Source: Streptomyces flavochromogenes (GTDB taxonomy: Bacteria; Actinomycetota; Actinomycetes; Streptomycetales; Streptomycetaceae). From it: DNA of 64,000 bases. The stretch spans positions 226,869 to 290,868 of the forward strand of contig NZ_JNZO01000004.1 in NCBI RefSeq assembly GCF_000717595.1, in the 5' to 3' direction. The notes below the pieces were generated by a model. The model had not been told where the DNA came from. It did no database searches and saw only the letters and a program-made list of their open reading frames with translations. The translations under genes were made by a program, and so were the position numbers. Shown here in pieces: positions 24,275-32,011 of the stretch (position 1 is the first letter of the stretch; every line of letters begins with the position of its first letter).

Positions 24275-26293
24275 TCATGACGTGGCCTCCCCGCCGCTCG
24301 CCTGGGCGCCCGGAGCGCCCGGCGTCGCCGTGGACCGCACGGGCTGCGCCGGAACGGCCGGCTGTACGAACTGGCGGGCCTGCAGCTCGTACGCCTCTCT
24401 GAACGCCCCGGTTCCGGTGGCCGGGTCCATCAGCTCGGCGAAGGTGCCCTGCTCGGCGACCCGGCCCTCGTCGAGCACGTAGATCAGGTCGGCCTGGCGG
24501 GCGCTGGCCAGGCGGTGGGTGATCAGCACGGTGGTCTGCCCTTTGTCGGCCAGCTGGTGGATCTGGTCGAAGACCCGCTGCTCGGCGGCCGCGTCCAGGG
24601 CGCTGGTGGGCTCATCGACGATCAGTACGGCGCCGTCGCGGTGCCGGGCCCGGGCGAGGCCGAACTTCTGCCACTGGCCGCCGGAGATCTCCTGCCCGCC
24701 CTTGTAGCCGCGGGAGAGGAGGGAGTCCCAGCGACGCGGGAGTCCCGTGACGACCTGGTCGGCCCCCGAGTACGCGGCGGCCGGCTCGACGGCCGTGTCG
24801 TCCATCGAACCGGACGTGCGCCCGATGCCGATGTTGACGCGGGCGGTGAACGGCCACCGGAAGAAGTCCTGGGCGACCATCGCCACGCGCGCGAAGACCT
24901 GTGCCCGGTCGGCCTCCGCCGTGCTCACCCCGCCCCACAGGACTCGTCCGCTGTCGGGGAGCCGGGCGCCGCTGAGCAGGCTGATCAGCGTCGACTTGCC
25001 GGCGCCGTTGCTCCCGACGAGGGCGACGGTCCTGCCGCGGGGGATGACCAGGTCGACCTCGGACAGAGACGGCTTGTCCTTGCCGGGATAGGTGAAGGTG
25101 ACCCGCTCGAAGCGAATCTCGTCCACCTCCTCGGGCAGGTCGCGCCCGCCGTCGGGGATGGCGCGCCGGACGGCCTCCGTGCACAGGGTCTCCAGATCGG
25201 CGACGAACAGCGCCTCCTCCTGCACGTCCGTGACACGGAGGACGAGGTCGGTGATGCTGGCCGAGCCGGTGCGGATCGCCAGTACCGCCGTGCCGGCCAC
25301 CGCGAGGTCCATGCGTCCGTTCCACAGCAGCAGTCCGAGGACTCCGTAGGTGGCGACGGTCGCGAGCCCGCGGGCCGAGTCCGCCAGCACATGCGTGCGC
25401 GCGCCGGTCCACGCGAGCCGGGTCTGCTCACGCTCGCTCGTCAGCGCCATCTCCCGGAAGTGCGTGAGGAGGAAGGGAGCCACGTCGTGGACTCGGATCT
25501 CGGCCGCGGCCTGCGGGTTGATCAGGAGCTGGCTGATCAGTTTGGCGGCCCGGACGTGCTGGACGAAGCGGTGCCAGCTGACGTACCGATGCCTGGCCAT
25601 GGTGAGCGAGCCCCACGCGCTGGGGAGCGCCATGAACGCCAGCAGCGGCAGGAGCGTCCAGTGCAGCACCGCGAGAACGCCGGCGGCGGCGATCAGGGAG
25701 ATCGCGGAGGTGACCACGGCGGTGCAGTAGCCGACCATCCGCCGGGCCGCGTCGGCGCCCCACTGTGCCGAGTCCATCAGCTTGTGGAAGGCGTCGTCCT
25801 CGATCGCCTCCAGCTCCACCTTCGCCACGAGCCCGAGATAGCGCTCGGTCGCCACCCTCTGGGCCTTCGGCTCCAGGATCCCGGTCGCGGCGGCCGAGGC
25901 CGACTTGCACGCCGAGCCGATCACCGCCAGCACGGCGACCAGGGCGACAGACGGCAGCGCGGCGCGGAGCCTTCCGGTGATGTCGCCGGACGCGAGCAGT
26001 TCGACCAGGAGGGAGTTGACCGCGATCAGGGAGACGGCCTGCGCGATTCCGCGGGCGATCTCGCAGACCGCGACCGTGACGAACGCCCGCTGGTCCGCCT
26101 CGCGCGCCAGCCGGATCGCGACCGCGACCTGCCGTGGCAGTGCGACGCCCATCTGACGCAGTCCGAGCTTCAGCCAGGCCCCGTCGTGGCTGCCCCAGCC
26201 GTAGTCGTAGGTGAGCTCGCCGCCGAACAGCAGCTGCTCGGAGGGTGAGGGCCCGTCCACCGACGACGGGGCGGTGGCGTGGTCGTCGGTCAT
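24275..26293 (-). CDS. ABC transporter, TMD-NBD half-transporter
   Basis: A 672-residue exporter-type half transporter with an N-terminal membrane domain (six segments between about residues 55 and 370) and a C-terminal ATPase. Walker A VGSNGAGKSTL, Q-loop VAQDFF, signature EISGGQWQKF, Walker B VLIVDEPTSALD and H-loop THRLAS are all present. Unusual features are DFFRWPF after the Q-loop and an Asn instead of the more common Ser in Walker A. Homodimeric export of a peptide or hydrophobic metabolite is likely. Such genes often accompany ribosomally made peptides, but no precursor is evident nearby. ATG at 26293. Confidence 0.88.
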   Translation of the reverse strand: MTDDHATAPSSVDGPSPSEQLLFGGELTYDYGWGSHDGAWLKLGLRQMGVALPRQVAVAIRLAREADQRAFVTVAVCEIARGIAQAVSLIAVNSLLVELLASGDITGRLRAALPSVALVAVLAVIGSACKSASAAATGILEPKAQRVATERYLGLVAKVELEAIEDDAFHKLMDSAQWGADAARRMVGYCTAVVTSAISLIAAAGVLAVLHWTLLPLLAFMALPSAWGSLTMARHRYVSWHRFVQHVRAAKLISQLLINPQAAAEIRVHDVAPFLLTHFREMALTSEREQTRLAWTGARTHVLADSARGLATVATYGVLGLLLWNGRMDLAVAGTAVLAIRTGSASITDLVLRVTDVQEEALFVADLETLCTEAVRRAIPDGGRDLPEEVDEIRFERVTFTYPGKDKPSLSEVDLVIPRGRTVALVGSNGAGKSTLISLLSGARLPDSGRVLWGGVSTAEADRAQVFARVAMVAQDFFRWPFTARVNIGIGRTSGSMDDTAVEPAAAYSGADQVVTGLPRRWDSLLSRGYKGGQEISGGQWQKFGLARARHRDGAVLIVDEPTSALDAAAEQRVFDQIHQLADKGQTTVLITHRLASARQADLIYVLDEGRVAEQGTFAELMDPATGTGAFREAYELQARQFVQPAVPAQPVRSTATPGAPGAQASGGEATS

Positions 26294-26763
26294 CCCCACC
26301 ACCTCGTACGCGGTCGTGCCGCCGCGGGGCGTGCGCCGGCGGCACGCCGGGGCCGTACCGCCGCGGTCCAGAGCCGGGCGGGCGCAGGCTCAGCGGCGGG
26401 TGGAAGGGCGGTCCGGGGATGAGGGCGGGGGTGCATGTCAGCCTCCGGGAAGGGGTGCGGTGAGGGGTTGCCAGGCTCAACGACGACCCCCGCCCTCTCG
26501 AACACATGACTTTTGGACGTGCTGTGAACCCCGACTCCAGGCGAATGTGCGTTCGTTCCGGGTACACCGACCCTTGCCGGGGCTGGCCCGGGCGCCGACG
26601 CGCCGGTGGCCGAAACGCCGATGCCGCCCTGAGCGCGGGCAGGGCGGCGTGGGACGAGGCGCACAGGGACCACCGGGGTGCCGGACGCGGTGCGTTGTCA
26701 GTGGTCCCGTTCAGGATGGGCCCGTCTTTCCTTCTTCATCCCCGCTCCCCAGACGGAGGCGTC
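26294..26763. other. Intergenic region with promoter elements, no gene
   Basis: A 470-base divergent gap between the ABC exporter and the DUF5713 gene. Frames crossing it lack coding bias. Near the exporter start there is an inverted repeat, GGCGTGC/GCACGCC (about 26326-26346), that could fold in the exporter leader. A RecA-NDp-like promoter sits at the right end. Nothing else recognisable. Confidence 0.45.
26695..26717 (+). promoter_or_regulatory. RecA-NDp/PafBC-like promoter of the DUF5713 gene
   Basis: TTGTCAGTG (26695-26703), eight bases, then CAGGAT. Only the first -10 base differs from TAnnnT. The predicted start is about 40 bases before the ATG, leaving room for the ribosome site GGAGG. 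Confidence 0.55.
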
Positions 26764-27105
26764 ATGCCCCTCACGAACCGGCAGATGACCGGACACGTGT
26801 TTCTCCGGCAGCTGTACGCGGACGCGTACTTCCCCGACCACGTCGTCGACAAGGGCAGGGCGATCCTGCTGCGGCTGTGCGAACGGATCGAGGCCGAGCG
26901 GCCGGCCGACCTGGCGGCCCTGTACGGGCTGACACAGGCCGCGACGGACGAGTTCAACCTCCTGGAGGCGGAGTTCGAGGCTGCGGGGAGCGAGATCGAG
27001 ACGGTTGCGCGGGAGGTGATCGCTGAGGACTTCTGGTGTGTCGCGTCGGCCTACGGGTTCGCTGACGCGGACGTGGAGGAACTGATCGCCACGCGGGACT
27101 GGTGA
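26764..27105 (+). CDS. DUF5713 family protein
   Basis: A 113-residue acidic helical protein, MPLTNRQMTGHVFLRQLYAD..., with YFPDHVVDKGRAILLRLCER, the central EFNLLEAEFEAAGSEIETVA and the ending YGFADADVEELIATRDW. The pattern matches DUF5713, a family of unknown function found in Streptomyces and other bacteria. ATG 26764 has GGAGG 6 bases upstream. The upstream RecA-NDp-like promoter suggests a role in DNA-damage or stress recovery. It converges on the multicopper oxidase gene with 9 bases between stops. Confidence 0.82.
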   Translation: MPLTNRQMTGHVFLRQLYADAYFPDHVVDKGRAILLRLCERIEAERPADLAALYGLTQAATDEFNLLEAEFEAAGSEIETVAREVIAEDFWCVASAYGFADADVEELIATRDW

Positions 27106-27114
27106 TCGGCCCGG

Positions 27115-28611
27115 TCAGTGGTGGCCCGAGTGGTGGGCGGCGGGCGGGTCGGGCCGCCCGCCCGCTTCCACGACCATGAACCGGCCCATCATTCCCCGGT
27201 CTTCGTGGTACAGCATGTGGCAGTGGTACATGTACGGGCTGCCCGGATCCGCGTAGTCGGCGAAGCGCATGATGAGCCGCATCGAGGTGCCCGGGGGCAG
27301 CAGGACCGTGTCCTTCCATCCGGCCAGGTGCGCCGGTGGTGTGCGGCCGTCGACCGTGAGCACCTGGAACTGCACGTCGTGCACGTGGAAACTGTGGAGG
27401 GTGCCGTCGCCGCTGTGGACCTCCCATATCTCGGTGGTGTCCTTGCGGACGGTCAGGTCGATGCGGTCCGGCGACATGCGCCGCCCGTTGATCGTGTGCT
27501 CGGCGAGTTCGAACACCCGTCGGTCGTCGGCCGTGTGCGCCGGGATGCGCGGTACGTCCGCCAGCCGTGCGGGAAGACGCGCAGAGGACGCCAGGGTGGC
27601 GGCGGCCCGCAGCTGGAGTACGTCGAACCGGTCCTCGCCTCCGTCGCGTTGGACGAAACCCGCGCCGGTGTCGGGATCGGAGCTGCGCAGGACGGCGCGC
27701 TCGCCCGGTGTGAGGGTGACGACGATCTCGGCGCGTTCCCCCGGTGATAGCTGGACGTGGTCGGTGGTGTGGGGCGCGGGGAGCAGTCCGCCGTCGGTGG
27801 CGACCAGTTCGAAGGCGCGGTGGTCGGCGAGGTGGAACCGGAAGACGCGGGCGTTGGAGCCGTTGAGCAGGCGCAGGCGGACGCGTTGGCTACGGACGTC
27901 GAGATAGGGGCCGAGCGTGCCGTTGACGAGGATCCGGTCGCCGAGGAACCCCGTTGTCCCGGCCATCGGCTCGTCGGGATCGAGTACGCCGCCCGGCAGC
28001 CGGCGATCCTGCACGATCAGCGGGATGTCGTCGATGCCGTAGGCGTGGGGCAGCTCGTGCGGGGCCGCGTCGTCGTCGATCAGGAACATGCCGGCCACGC
28101 CCCGGTAGACGTGCTGCGCGGTGCGGCCGTGGGGATGCGGGTGGTACCAGAGGGTGGCGGCCTGCTGACGGACCGTCCAGAAGGGTGACCAGGTGGTGCC
28201 CGGCTCGATCATCTGGTGGGGTCCGCCGTCCATGGAGGGCGGGAGGTGCATTCCGTGCCAGTGGAGCGAGGTGGCTTCCGGCAGCCTGTTGTCGACGTTG
28301 ATCCGTACTTTCTCGCCGCGCCTGGCGCGCAGGGTCGGACCGAGGTGACCGCCGTTGACTCCCCAGGTGGCGGAGGGGCGGCCGGGCGTGAACTCCGTAC
28401 GGCCGGCGGCGATCGTGAGGTCGAAGACGCGTTGGCCCTGCCCGTCGACGCGGGAGGGGGCGAGGGGCGGGACGTCGAGCGGTCGGTCGAAGGACACCTT
28501 GCCCCAGGTGTCGACGCGATGCCCGGCCCAGGAGGCGGCGCCGCCCAGGACGGGCAGGGCGAGTGCGGATCCGCCGAGGACGCGGATCAGGGTGCGTCGG
28601 GGGATGCTCAT
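27115..28611 (-). CDS. Secreted multicopper oxidase (laccase/CueO/SpoA type)
   Basis: A 498-residue three-domain multicopper oxidase with a Tat-type signal (SIPRRTLIRVLGG, then a hydrophobic stretch). The copper ligands are all visible: SLHWHGMH, LWYHPHPHG, LHSFHVHDVQF and MYHCHMLYHEDRGMM, the last supplying the type 1 copper Met. The domain layout suits CueO-like cuprous oxidases or bilirubin oxidase/spore-coat-like laccases. The C-terminal His-rich AAHHSGHH is unusual and may bind extra metal. It overlaps the upstream membrane protein by the ATGA at 28608-28611, so they are coupled. Confidence 0.92.
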   Translation of the reverse strand: MSIPRRTLIRVLGGSALALPVLGGAASWAGHRVDTWGKVSFDRPLDVPPLAPSRVDGQGQRVFDLTIAAGRTEFTPGRPSATWGVNGGHLGPTLRARRGEKVRINVDNRLPEATSLHWHGMHLPPSMDGGPHQMIEPGTTWSPFWTVRQQAATLWYHPHPHGRTAQHVYRGVAGMFLIDDDAAPHELPHAYGIDDIPLIVQDRRLPGGVLDPDEPMAGTTGFLGDRILVNGTLGPYLDVRSQRVRLRLLNGSNARVFRFHLADHRAFELVATDGGLLPAPHTTDHVQLSPGERAEIVVTLTPGERAVLRSSDPDTGAGFVQRDGGEDRFDVLQLRAAATLASSARLPARLADVPRIPAHTADDRRVFELAEHTINGRRMSPDRIDLTVRKDTTEIWEVHSGDGTLHSFHVHDVQFQVLTVDGRTPPAHLAGWKDTVLLPPGTSMRLIMRFADYADPGSPYMYHCHMLYHEDRGMMGRFMVVEAGGRPDPPAAHHSGHH

Positions 28612-29036
28612 GCCGCCGCCCCCTCGTTCTGCGGCGACGGCGACGGCGACGGTGGCTGTGTACGTATCCGCATCAGCGTCATGACGGACGCGCCGAACAT
28701 GAGGACTCCGAGCGGTACGTGGAGCTCGCGGACATGCGCGAAGCCGAGTGCCGCCTGCGCGAACGTGAACAGCAGCAGGGGCAGGCCGTGCAGGACCGTA
28801 CGTCCCCCGACGGCGCCCTTGCGCCAGGCCGCGACGGCGGCCAGGAGATGCAGCACCACTGCTGAGAGGACGGCCCCCGCCATCGCGCCGTGCGCCGTAC
28901 GGCCGAGGGGGACGGAGGCCAGCAGCAGGCCTGCCGACACCGCCTGGGCGAGGAGAACCGCGGTCTGGGCGGCGGCGGTGGTCCGCAGGATCCGCACGGC
29001 GCGGGGCGGGCGTGGTGAAGCATGCTGTTCCGGCAT
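28608..29036 (-). CDS. Four-TM membrane protein coupled to the multicopper oxidase
   Basis: A 142-residue integral membrane protein. Its four hydrophobic helices (AAAQTAVLLAQAVSAGLLLA, MAGAVLSAVVLHLLAAVAAW, VLHGLPLLLFTFAQAALGFA, VPLGVLMFGASVMTLMRI) resemble cytochrome b561-like or DUF-type small membrane proteins of actinobacteria. Conserved His in helices 2, 3 and 4 (VVLHLL, VLHGLP, REL-HVPLG) could bind heme, an inference only. The stop overlaps the oxidase ATG by four bases (ATGA), suggesting a shared copper or redox role. Confidence 0.75.
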   Translation of the reverse strand: MPEQHASPRPPRAVRILRTTAAAQTAVLLAQAVSAGLLLASVPLGRTAHGAMAGAVLSAVVLHLLAAVAAWRKGAVGGRTVLHGLPLLLFTFAQAALGFAHVRELHVPLGVLMFGASVMTLMRIRTQPPSPSPSPQNEGAAA

Positions 29037-29128
29037 GGGCTCACTTCGTGTTCTGGACGGATGAGGCGACGGACGCGAGAGCTACGGGGCGCGAGGTGTG
29101 GGGCGCGCGAGGGGAGAGGCGGCCGGGG

Positions 29129-30253
29129 TCAGCGGACCTGGCGCACGCCGCGCCGCCAGACGTGGGCGATGTCGCGGACGGCGGTGATGTCACGGATGGG
29201 GTCGCCGTTGACGAGGAGCAGGTCTGCCCGCAGCCCCGGGGCGACGCGGCCGCGGTCATGGAGACCGAAGTGCAGGGCAGGGGCGGCGGTGGCCGCGTGC
29301 AGGGCCTGCGGCGGCGTCAGGCCGGCTGCCGTCAGGAGTTCGAGTTCGCGGTGCATCGCCTCACCGTGGAGCGGGGCGAAGGGGGTGGCGTCGGTTCCGG
29401 CCAGCAGGGGCGCACCGGCCGCGGCGAGGGCGGCGACGACCGCCGTGGAGTACGCGCGGCGGTCGGGGCGTCCGGCGCCGGAGGCTTCGGCATAGGCGAG
29501 GGTGCTGACCACGAACACGCCTTGGGCTGCGGCCCGCGCGGCCAGTTCCTCGGTGGGCGGCGCGCCGGCTCCGCCCTCCCACCAGGCGTGCGCGAGGCCG
29601 TCGACTCCGGCGGCGAGAGCCGTGGCGGCCTCGGTCGCCGTGGCCGCGTGCGCGATGGTCCGTAGCCCGGAGTCATGGGCCGCCGCCACAAGTGCCGCCG
29701 CTGTCCGGGCTCCGAGGACGGGCAGCCTGGTTCCCGCCGTGGACCCGTCGTCGATGACGATCTTGAGGTAGTCGCTGCCTTCGCGGAGGCGGGCGGCGAC
29801 GAAGGCGGCGGCGTCCTCGGGCCGGGCGATGGTGTCGAACGGCCCGGCGGCATCCCCGAATCCGTCGGCCATGAGGGTCATGAGCTGGGACGGGTGCCCG
29901 CCGGGCGCGGTCGCGAGCACACCGGAGCTGCGCAGGTCGGCGACGTCATCGCGCTCGGCGGCCAGGGCGCGCTGGCGCCGGAGGTTGGCGGGCAGGCAGA
30001 ACATGTCCAGCTCCGTCGTCACGCCGTGGCGCAGGGCCGCGGCGAGGCTGCCGTCGAAGGTGTGGGTATGGGCGTCGATCAGCCCCGGCAGCAGCGTGCG
30101 TCCGGATCCGTCGATCTCCACGTCCGCGGGTGTCGCGGGGTCGTGGGCGGCGATCCTGTCGCCGTCGACGAGGACGTCGACGCGTTCGTCGAGGACGCGG
30201 GCGCCGTCGAAGACGCGTACGTCGCGAATGAGCGTCCGGGCAGGGTGGGGCAC
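29129..30253 (-). CDS. Amidohydrolase-superfamily metal hydrolase
   Basis: A 374-residue cytosolic amidohydrolase. The first metal motif LLPGLIDAHTHTF, carboxylated Lys candidate in SDYLKIVIDDG, metal His in TIAHAATATE, further His in DGLAHAWWE and the terminal Asp in LLAGTDATPFAP give the imidazolonepropionase/prolidase-like layout. Typical substrates are cyclic imides, lactams or dipeptides; not identifiable here. The start is GTG with CCGGAGG 7 bases upstream. The divergent MarR (30337) and the inverted repeat between them suggest substrate-inducible expression. Confidence 0.88.
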   Translation of the reverse strand: MPHPARTLIRDVRVFDGARVLDERVDVLVDGDRIAAHDPATPADVEIDGSGRTLLPGLIDAHTHTFDGSLAAALRHGVTTELDMFCLPANLRRQRALAAERDDVADLRSSGVLATAPGGHPSQLMTLMADGFGDAAGPFDTIARPEDAAAFVAARLREGSDYLKIVIDDGSTAGTRLPVLGARTAAALVAAAHDSGLRTIAHAATATEAATALAAGVDGLAHAWWEGGAGAPPTEELAARAAAQGVFVVSTLAYAEASGAGRPDRRAYSTAVVAALAAAGAPLLAGTDATPFAPLHGEAMHRELELLTAAGLTPPQALHAATAAPALHFGLHDRGRVAPGLRADLLLVNGDPIRDITAVRDIAHVWRRGVRQVR

Positions 30254-30291
30254 AACAGCCTCCGGAAGGGTCAGCAGTTGGTTCGCTCGTT

Positions 30292-30313
30292 GATAGTACT
30301 CCAGCTAACTATC
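30292..30313. promoter_or_regulatory. Inverted repeat between amidohydrolase and MarR genes
   Basis: GATAGT (30292-30297) and ACTATC (30308-30313), spacer 10, in the 83-base A+T-rich divergent gap. It is the likely operator of the MarR regulator for both genes. Confidence 0.5.
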
Positions 30314-30336
30314 TTCGAGTGAATAGAATTGCGACC

Positions 30337-30861
30337 ATGAACGGAGACGAGCGCGGACGTGGGATCGAGGATGTGGACGCGGTCGACCGGATCGCGGCCG
30401 ACTGGCGCCGGGAACGACCCGACCTCGATGTGACCCCGCTGGCCTTCGTGGGGCGGATCGCGCTCGTCGCCGAGACGCTCATCGGGCCGGCGGGTGAGCG
30501 GGCCGTGGAACAACACGGCATCAACAAGGGCGACTTCGACGTGCTCGCCACACTGCGCCGACGTGGCGCGCCCTACAGCGTGATCCCGTCGGTGCTGTCG
30601 TCGGAGCTGATGATGTCCCGCGCCGGTATGACCAAACGGCTCGACCGCTTGGAGGGGGCCGGTCTCGTACGGCGCACGCTGGACGCCGACGACCGGCGCA
30701 GCTTCCGTGTCACTCTCACCGACGAGGGGCTCGCCGTGGTCGACGCCGCGCTCACCAGCCTCGTGGAGTCCCTGGGGGAGCTTGTCGCGGACCTCGACCA
30801 GGACGAGCGGCGTCGCCTCGACGGCGCCCTGCGCACGCTGCTGCGCGCACGCGGGCGCTGA
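30337..30861 (+). CDS. MarR-family regulator divergent from the amidohydrolase
   Basis: A 174-residue MarR protein with an N-terminal extension. INKGDFDVLATLRRRGAPYS leads into the recognition region MSRAGMTKRLDRLEGAGLVR and the wing LDADDRRSFRVTLTDEGLAV. The C-terminal dimerisation helix is ELVADLDQDERRRLDGALR. It probably represses itself and the amidohydrolase. An upstream in-frame GTG (30319) is possible. A TAGAAT box at 30324-30329 ends seven bases before the ATG, so a leaderless transcript from 30337 is likely. Confidence 0.88.
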   Translation: MNGDERGRGIEDVDAVDRIAADWRRERPDLDVTPLAFVGRIALVAETLIGPAGERAVEQHGINKGDFDVLATLRRRGAPYSVIPSVLSSELMMSRAGMTKRLDRLEGAGLVRRTLDADDRRSFRVTLTDEGLAVVDAALTSLVESLGELVADLDQDERRRLDGALRTLLRARGR

Positions 30862-30882
30862 ACGGCCGGAAGCGGGGGCCGT

Positions 30883-30900
30883 GGGGCGGGGATCCGCCCC
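30883..30900. terminator. Bidirectional terminator between MarR and DoxX genes
   Basis: GGGGCGG-GGAT-CCGCCCC lies between the two convergent stops (30861 and 30916). It is well placed to end both transcripts. Confidence 0.6.
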
Positions 30901-30915
30901 GTCGGCCGGAGGGGG

Positions 30916-31287
30916 TCAGGAGTCGGCGCGACCGATACCGCGCGCCCACAGGATCAGGGGGATCTGGAGGGGGAGCCGGCCGTAGGCGATCGCCCGCGCC
31001 TTCGGCGAGCGGCCTCGCCAGTCGTAGGCCATCTTGACGTTGGCCGGGAAGACTCCGGCGAAGAAGAGGGCCGTGGCGCGGGCGCTCGCTTTGCGGGTCG
31101 CCGGAAGGGCGAGCCCGGCGGCGAGGGCGAGTTCCGCGACACCACTGGCCTGGGTCCAGGTCCGGGGGCTGCCCGGAAGGAACTCCGGCACCGTGGCGTC
31201 GAACTGCTTCGGGGAGGCGAAATGGGCGACGCCCGCGGTGGCGAGCAGGCCGGCGAGCAGGAAGGCGGAGCGTGCGGACCGGGACAT
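30916..31287 (-). CDS. DoxX-family membrane protein
   Basis: A 123-residue four-helix membrane protein: RSAFLLAGLLATAGVAHFAS, then LPGSPRTWTQASGVAELALA, ATALFFAGVFPANVKMAYDW and GRLPLQIPLILWARGI. The pattern of an early F/HF-x-x-P, the WTQxSGxxEL segment and the NVxMAxD near the end is typical of DoxX-like proteins, some of which act in oxidative-stress or respiratory contexts. ATG 31287 is preferred over upstream in-frame codons with no coding character. A palindromic operator-like site lies 57 bases upstream. Confidence 0.85.
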   Translation of the reverse strand: MSRSARSAFLLAGLLATAGVAHFASPKQFDATVPEFLPGSPRTWTQASGVAELALAAGLALPATRKASARATALFFAGVFPANVKMAYDWRGRSPKARAIAYGRLPLQIPLILWARGIGRADS

Positions 31288-31343
31288 CGGATTCCTTCGG
31301 ACGGGGGCCGGAGTGGCGGCGGCGAGGGAGGGCGGAGCACACC

Positions 31344-31355
31344 TTACCGGCCGGT
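31344..31355. promoter_or_regulatory. TACCGGCCGGTA palindrome upstream of DoxX
   Basis: An exact 12-base palindrome, extendable to 19 bases with one mismatch pair (ACCT-TACCGGCCGGTA-GGT pattern). This resembles TetR-family operators. It sits where the DoxX promoter should be; no TetR gene is adjacent. Confidence 0.45.
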
Positions 31356-31465
31356 AGGTATGTGTGGGGTTCGTGCTCCGTGTCGCGCTCGCGGTGGACG
31401 GTGCCGCAGAACCGGCCGCCGGCAAGCTGGGGTACCTTCGGGGCATCGCGGGGAAGGGAGTCGGC

Positions 31466-32011
31466 GTGCGGATCGCTGGTGCCGAGGTCTTCTCCTGTGC
31501 CGTGTGCCGGGCCCGGTTGTCCGCTCCGGTGCGCGAGGTGCAGCCGCCGGCGGAGGGCGAGGCCTGGACACCGCTCAGCACTCCCGTGGACCCCTGCCCG
31601 CCCAGGATGGCGGCCGGTACCTTCGCCTACGACCCGGAGCCGGGACGCATCACCTGGGGCCCGCCGCCCAAGGGCTTCGGGAAGTCGCGGGCGGGACACG
31701 CGCCAGGCGTGGACCCGCTGCTGAGCCCGGCTGACGTGGTCGGTACCACGAGGATTCCGAGCCGCTGGGGCGGCTGTTGCGGGCCGGCCGGCCAGGACGG
31801 GCCGAACCTGGCCTGCGCGGGGTGCGGTGCGGAGGTCGGTCTGTGGATCGGCGACTGCTACACCTGGCTGGAGGTCGTCCTCGACGGGCGTCTGGTCAGC
31901 CGTTCGTCAGCCACCCCCGCTGCGCCGCCTGCCACACCAACTGCGTCCTGGTCAGGGCCCCGGCGCGCTGCATCAGGGTCTGGATCCGGCGCTGCACCGT
32001 GCGCTGACTGA
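31466..32011 (+). CDS. Cysteine-rich conserved hypothetical protein
   Basis: From GTG 31466 (AAGGGAG 6 bases upstream) 181 residues. N-terminal VRIAGAEVFSCAVCRARLSA contains a CxxC, and later there are GRWGGCC-type text (PSRWGGCCGPAGQD) and LACAGCGAEVGLWIGDCYTW with a second CxxC, so a zinc-binding fold is likely. Relatives in Streptomyces, as I recall, end near the WLEVVL segment. The final ~35 residues here are Ala/Ser/Pro run-on, antisense to the C-terminus of the convergent LuxR-type gene (116-base overlap). The true stop may have been lost by mutation or by insertion of the neighbour. Confidence 0.7.
   Translation: MRIAGAEVFSCAVCRARLSAPVREVQPPAEGEAWTPLSTPVDPCPPRMAAGTFAYDPEPGRITWGPPPKGFGKSRAGHAPGVDPLLSPADVVGTTRIPSRWGGCCGPAGQDGPNLACAGCGAEVGLWIGDCYTWLEVVLDGRLVSRSSATPAAPPATPTASWSGPRRAASGSGSGAAPCAD

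Noticed and set aside
24275..26293. The ABC exporter as part of a lasso or lanthipeptide cluster.
   Set aside because: No precursor peptide, cyclase, dehydratase or peptidase gene is found beside it; neighbours are Nudix and methyltransferase genes.
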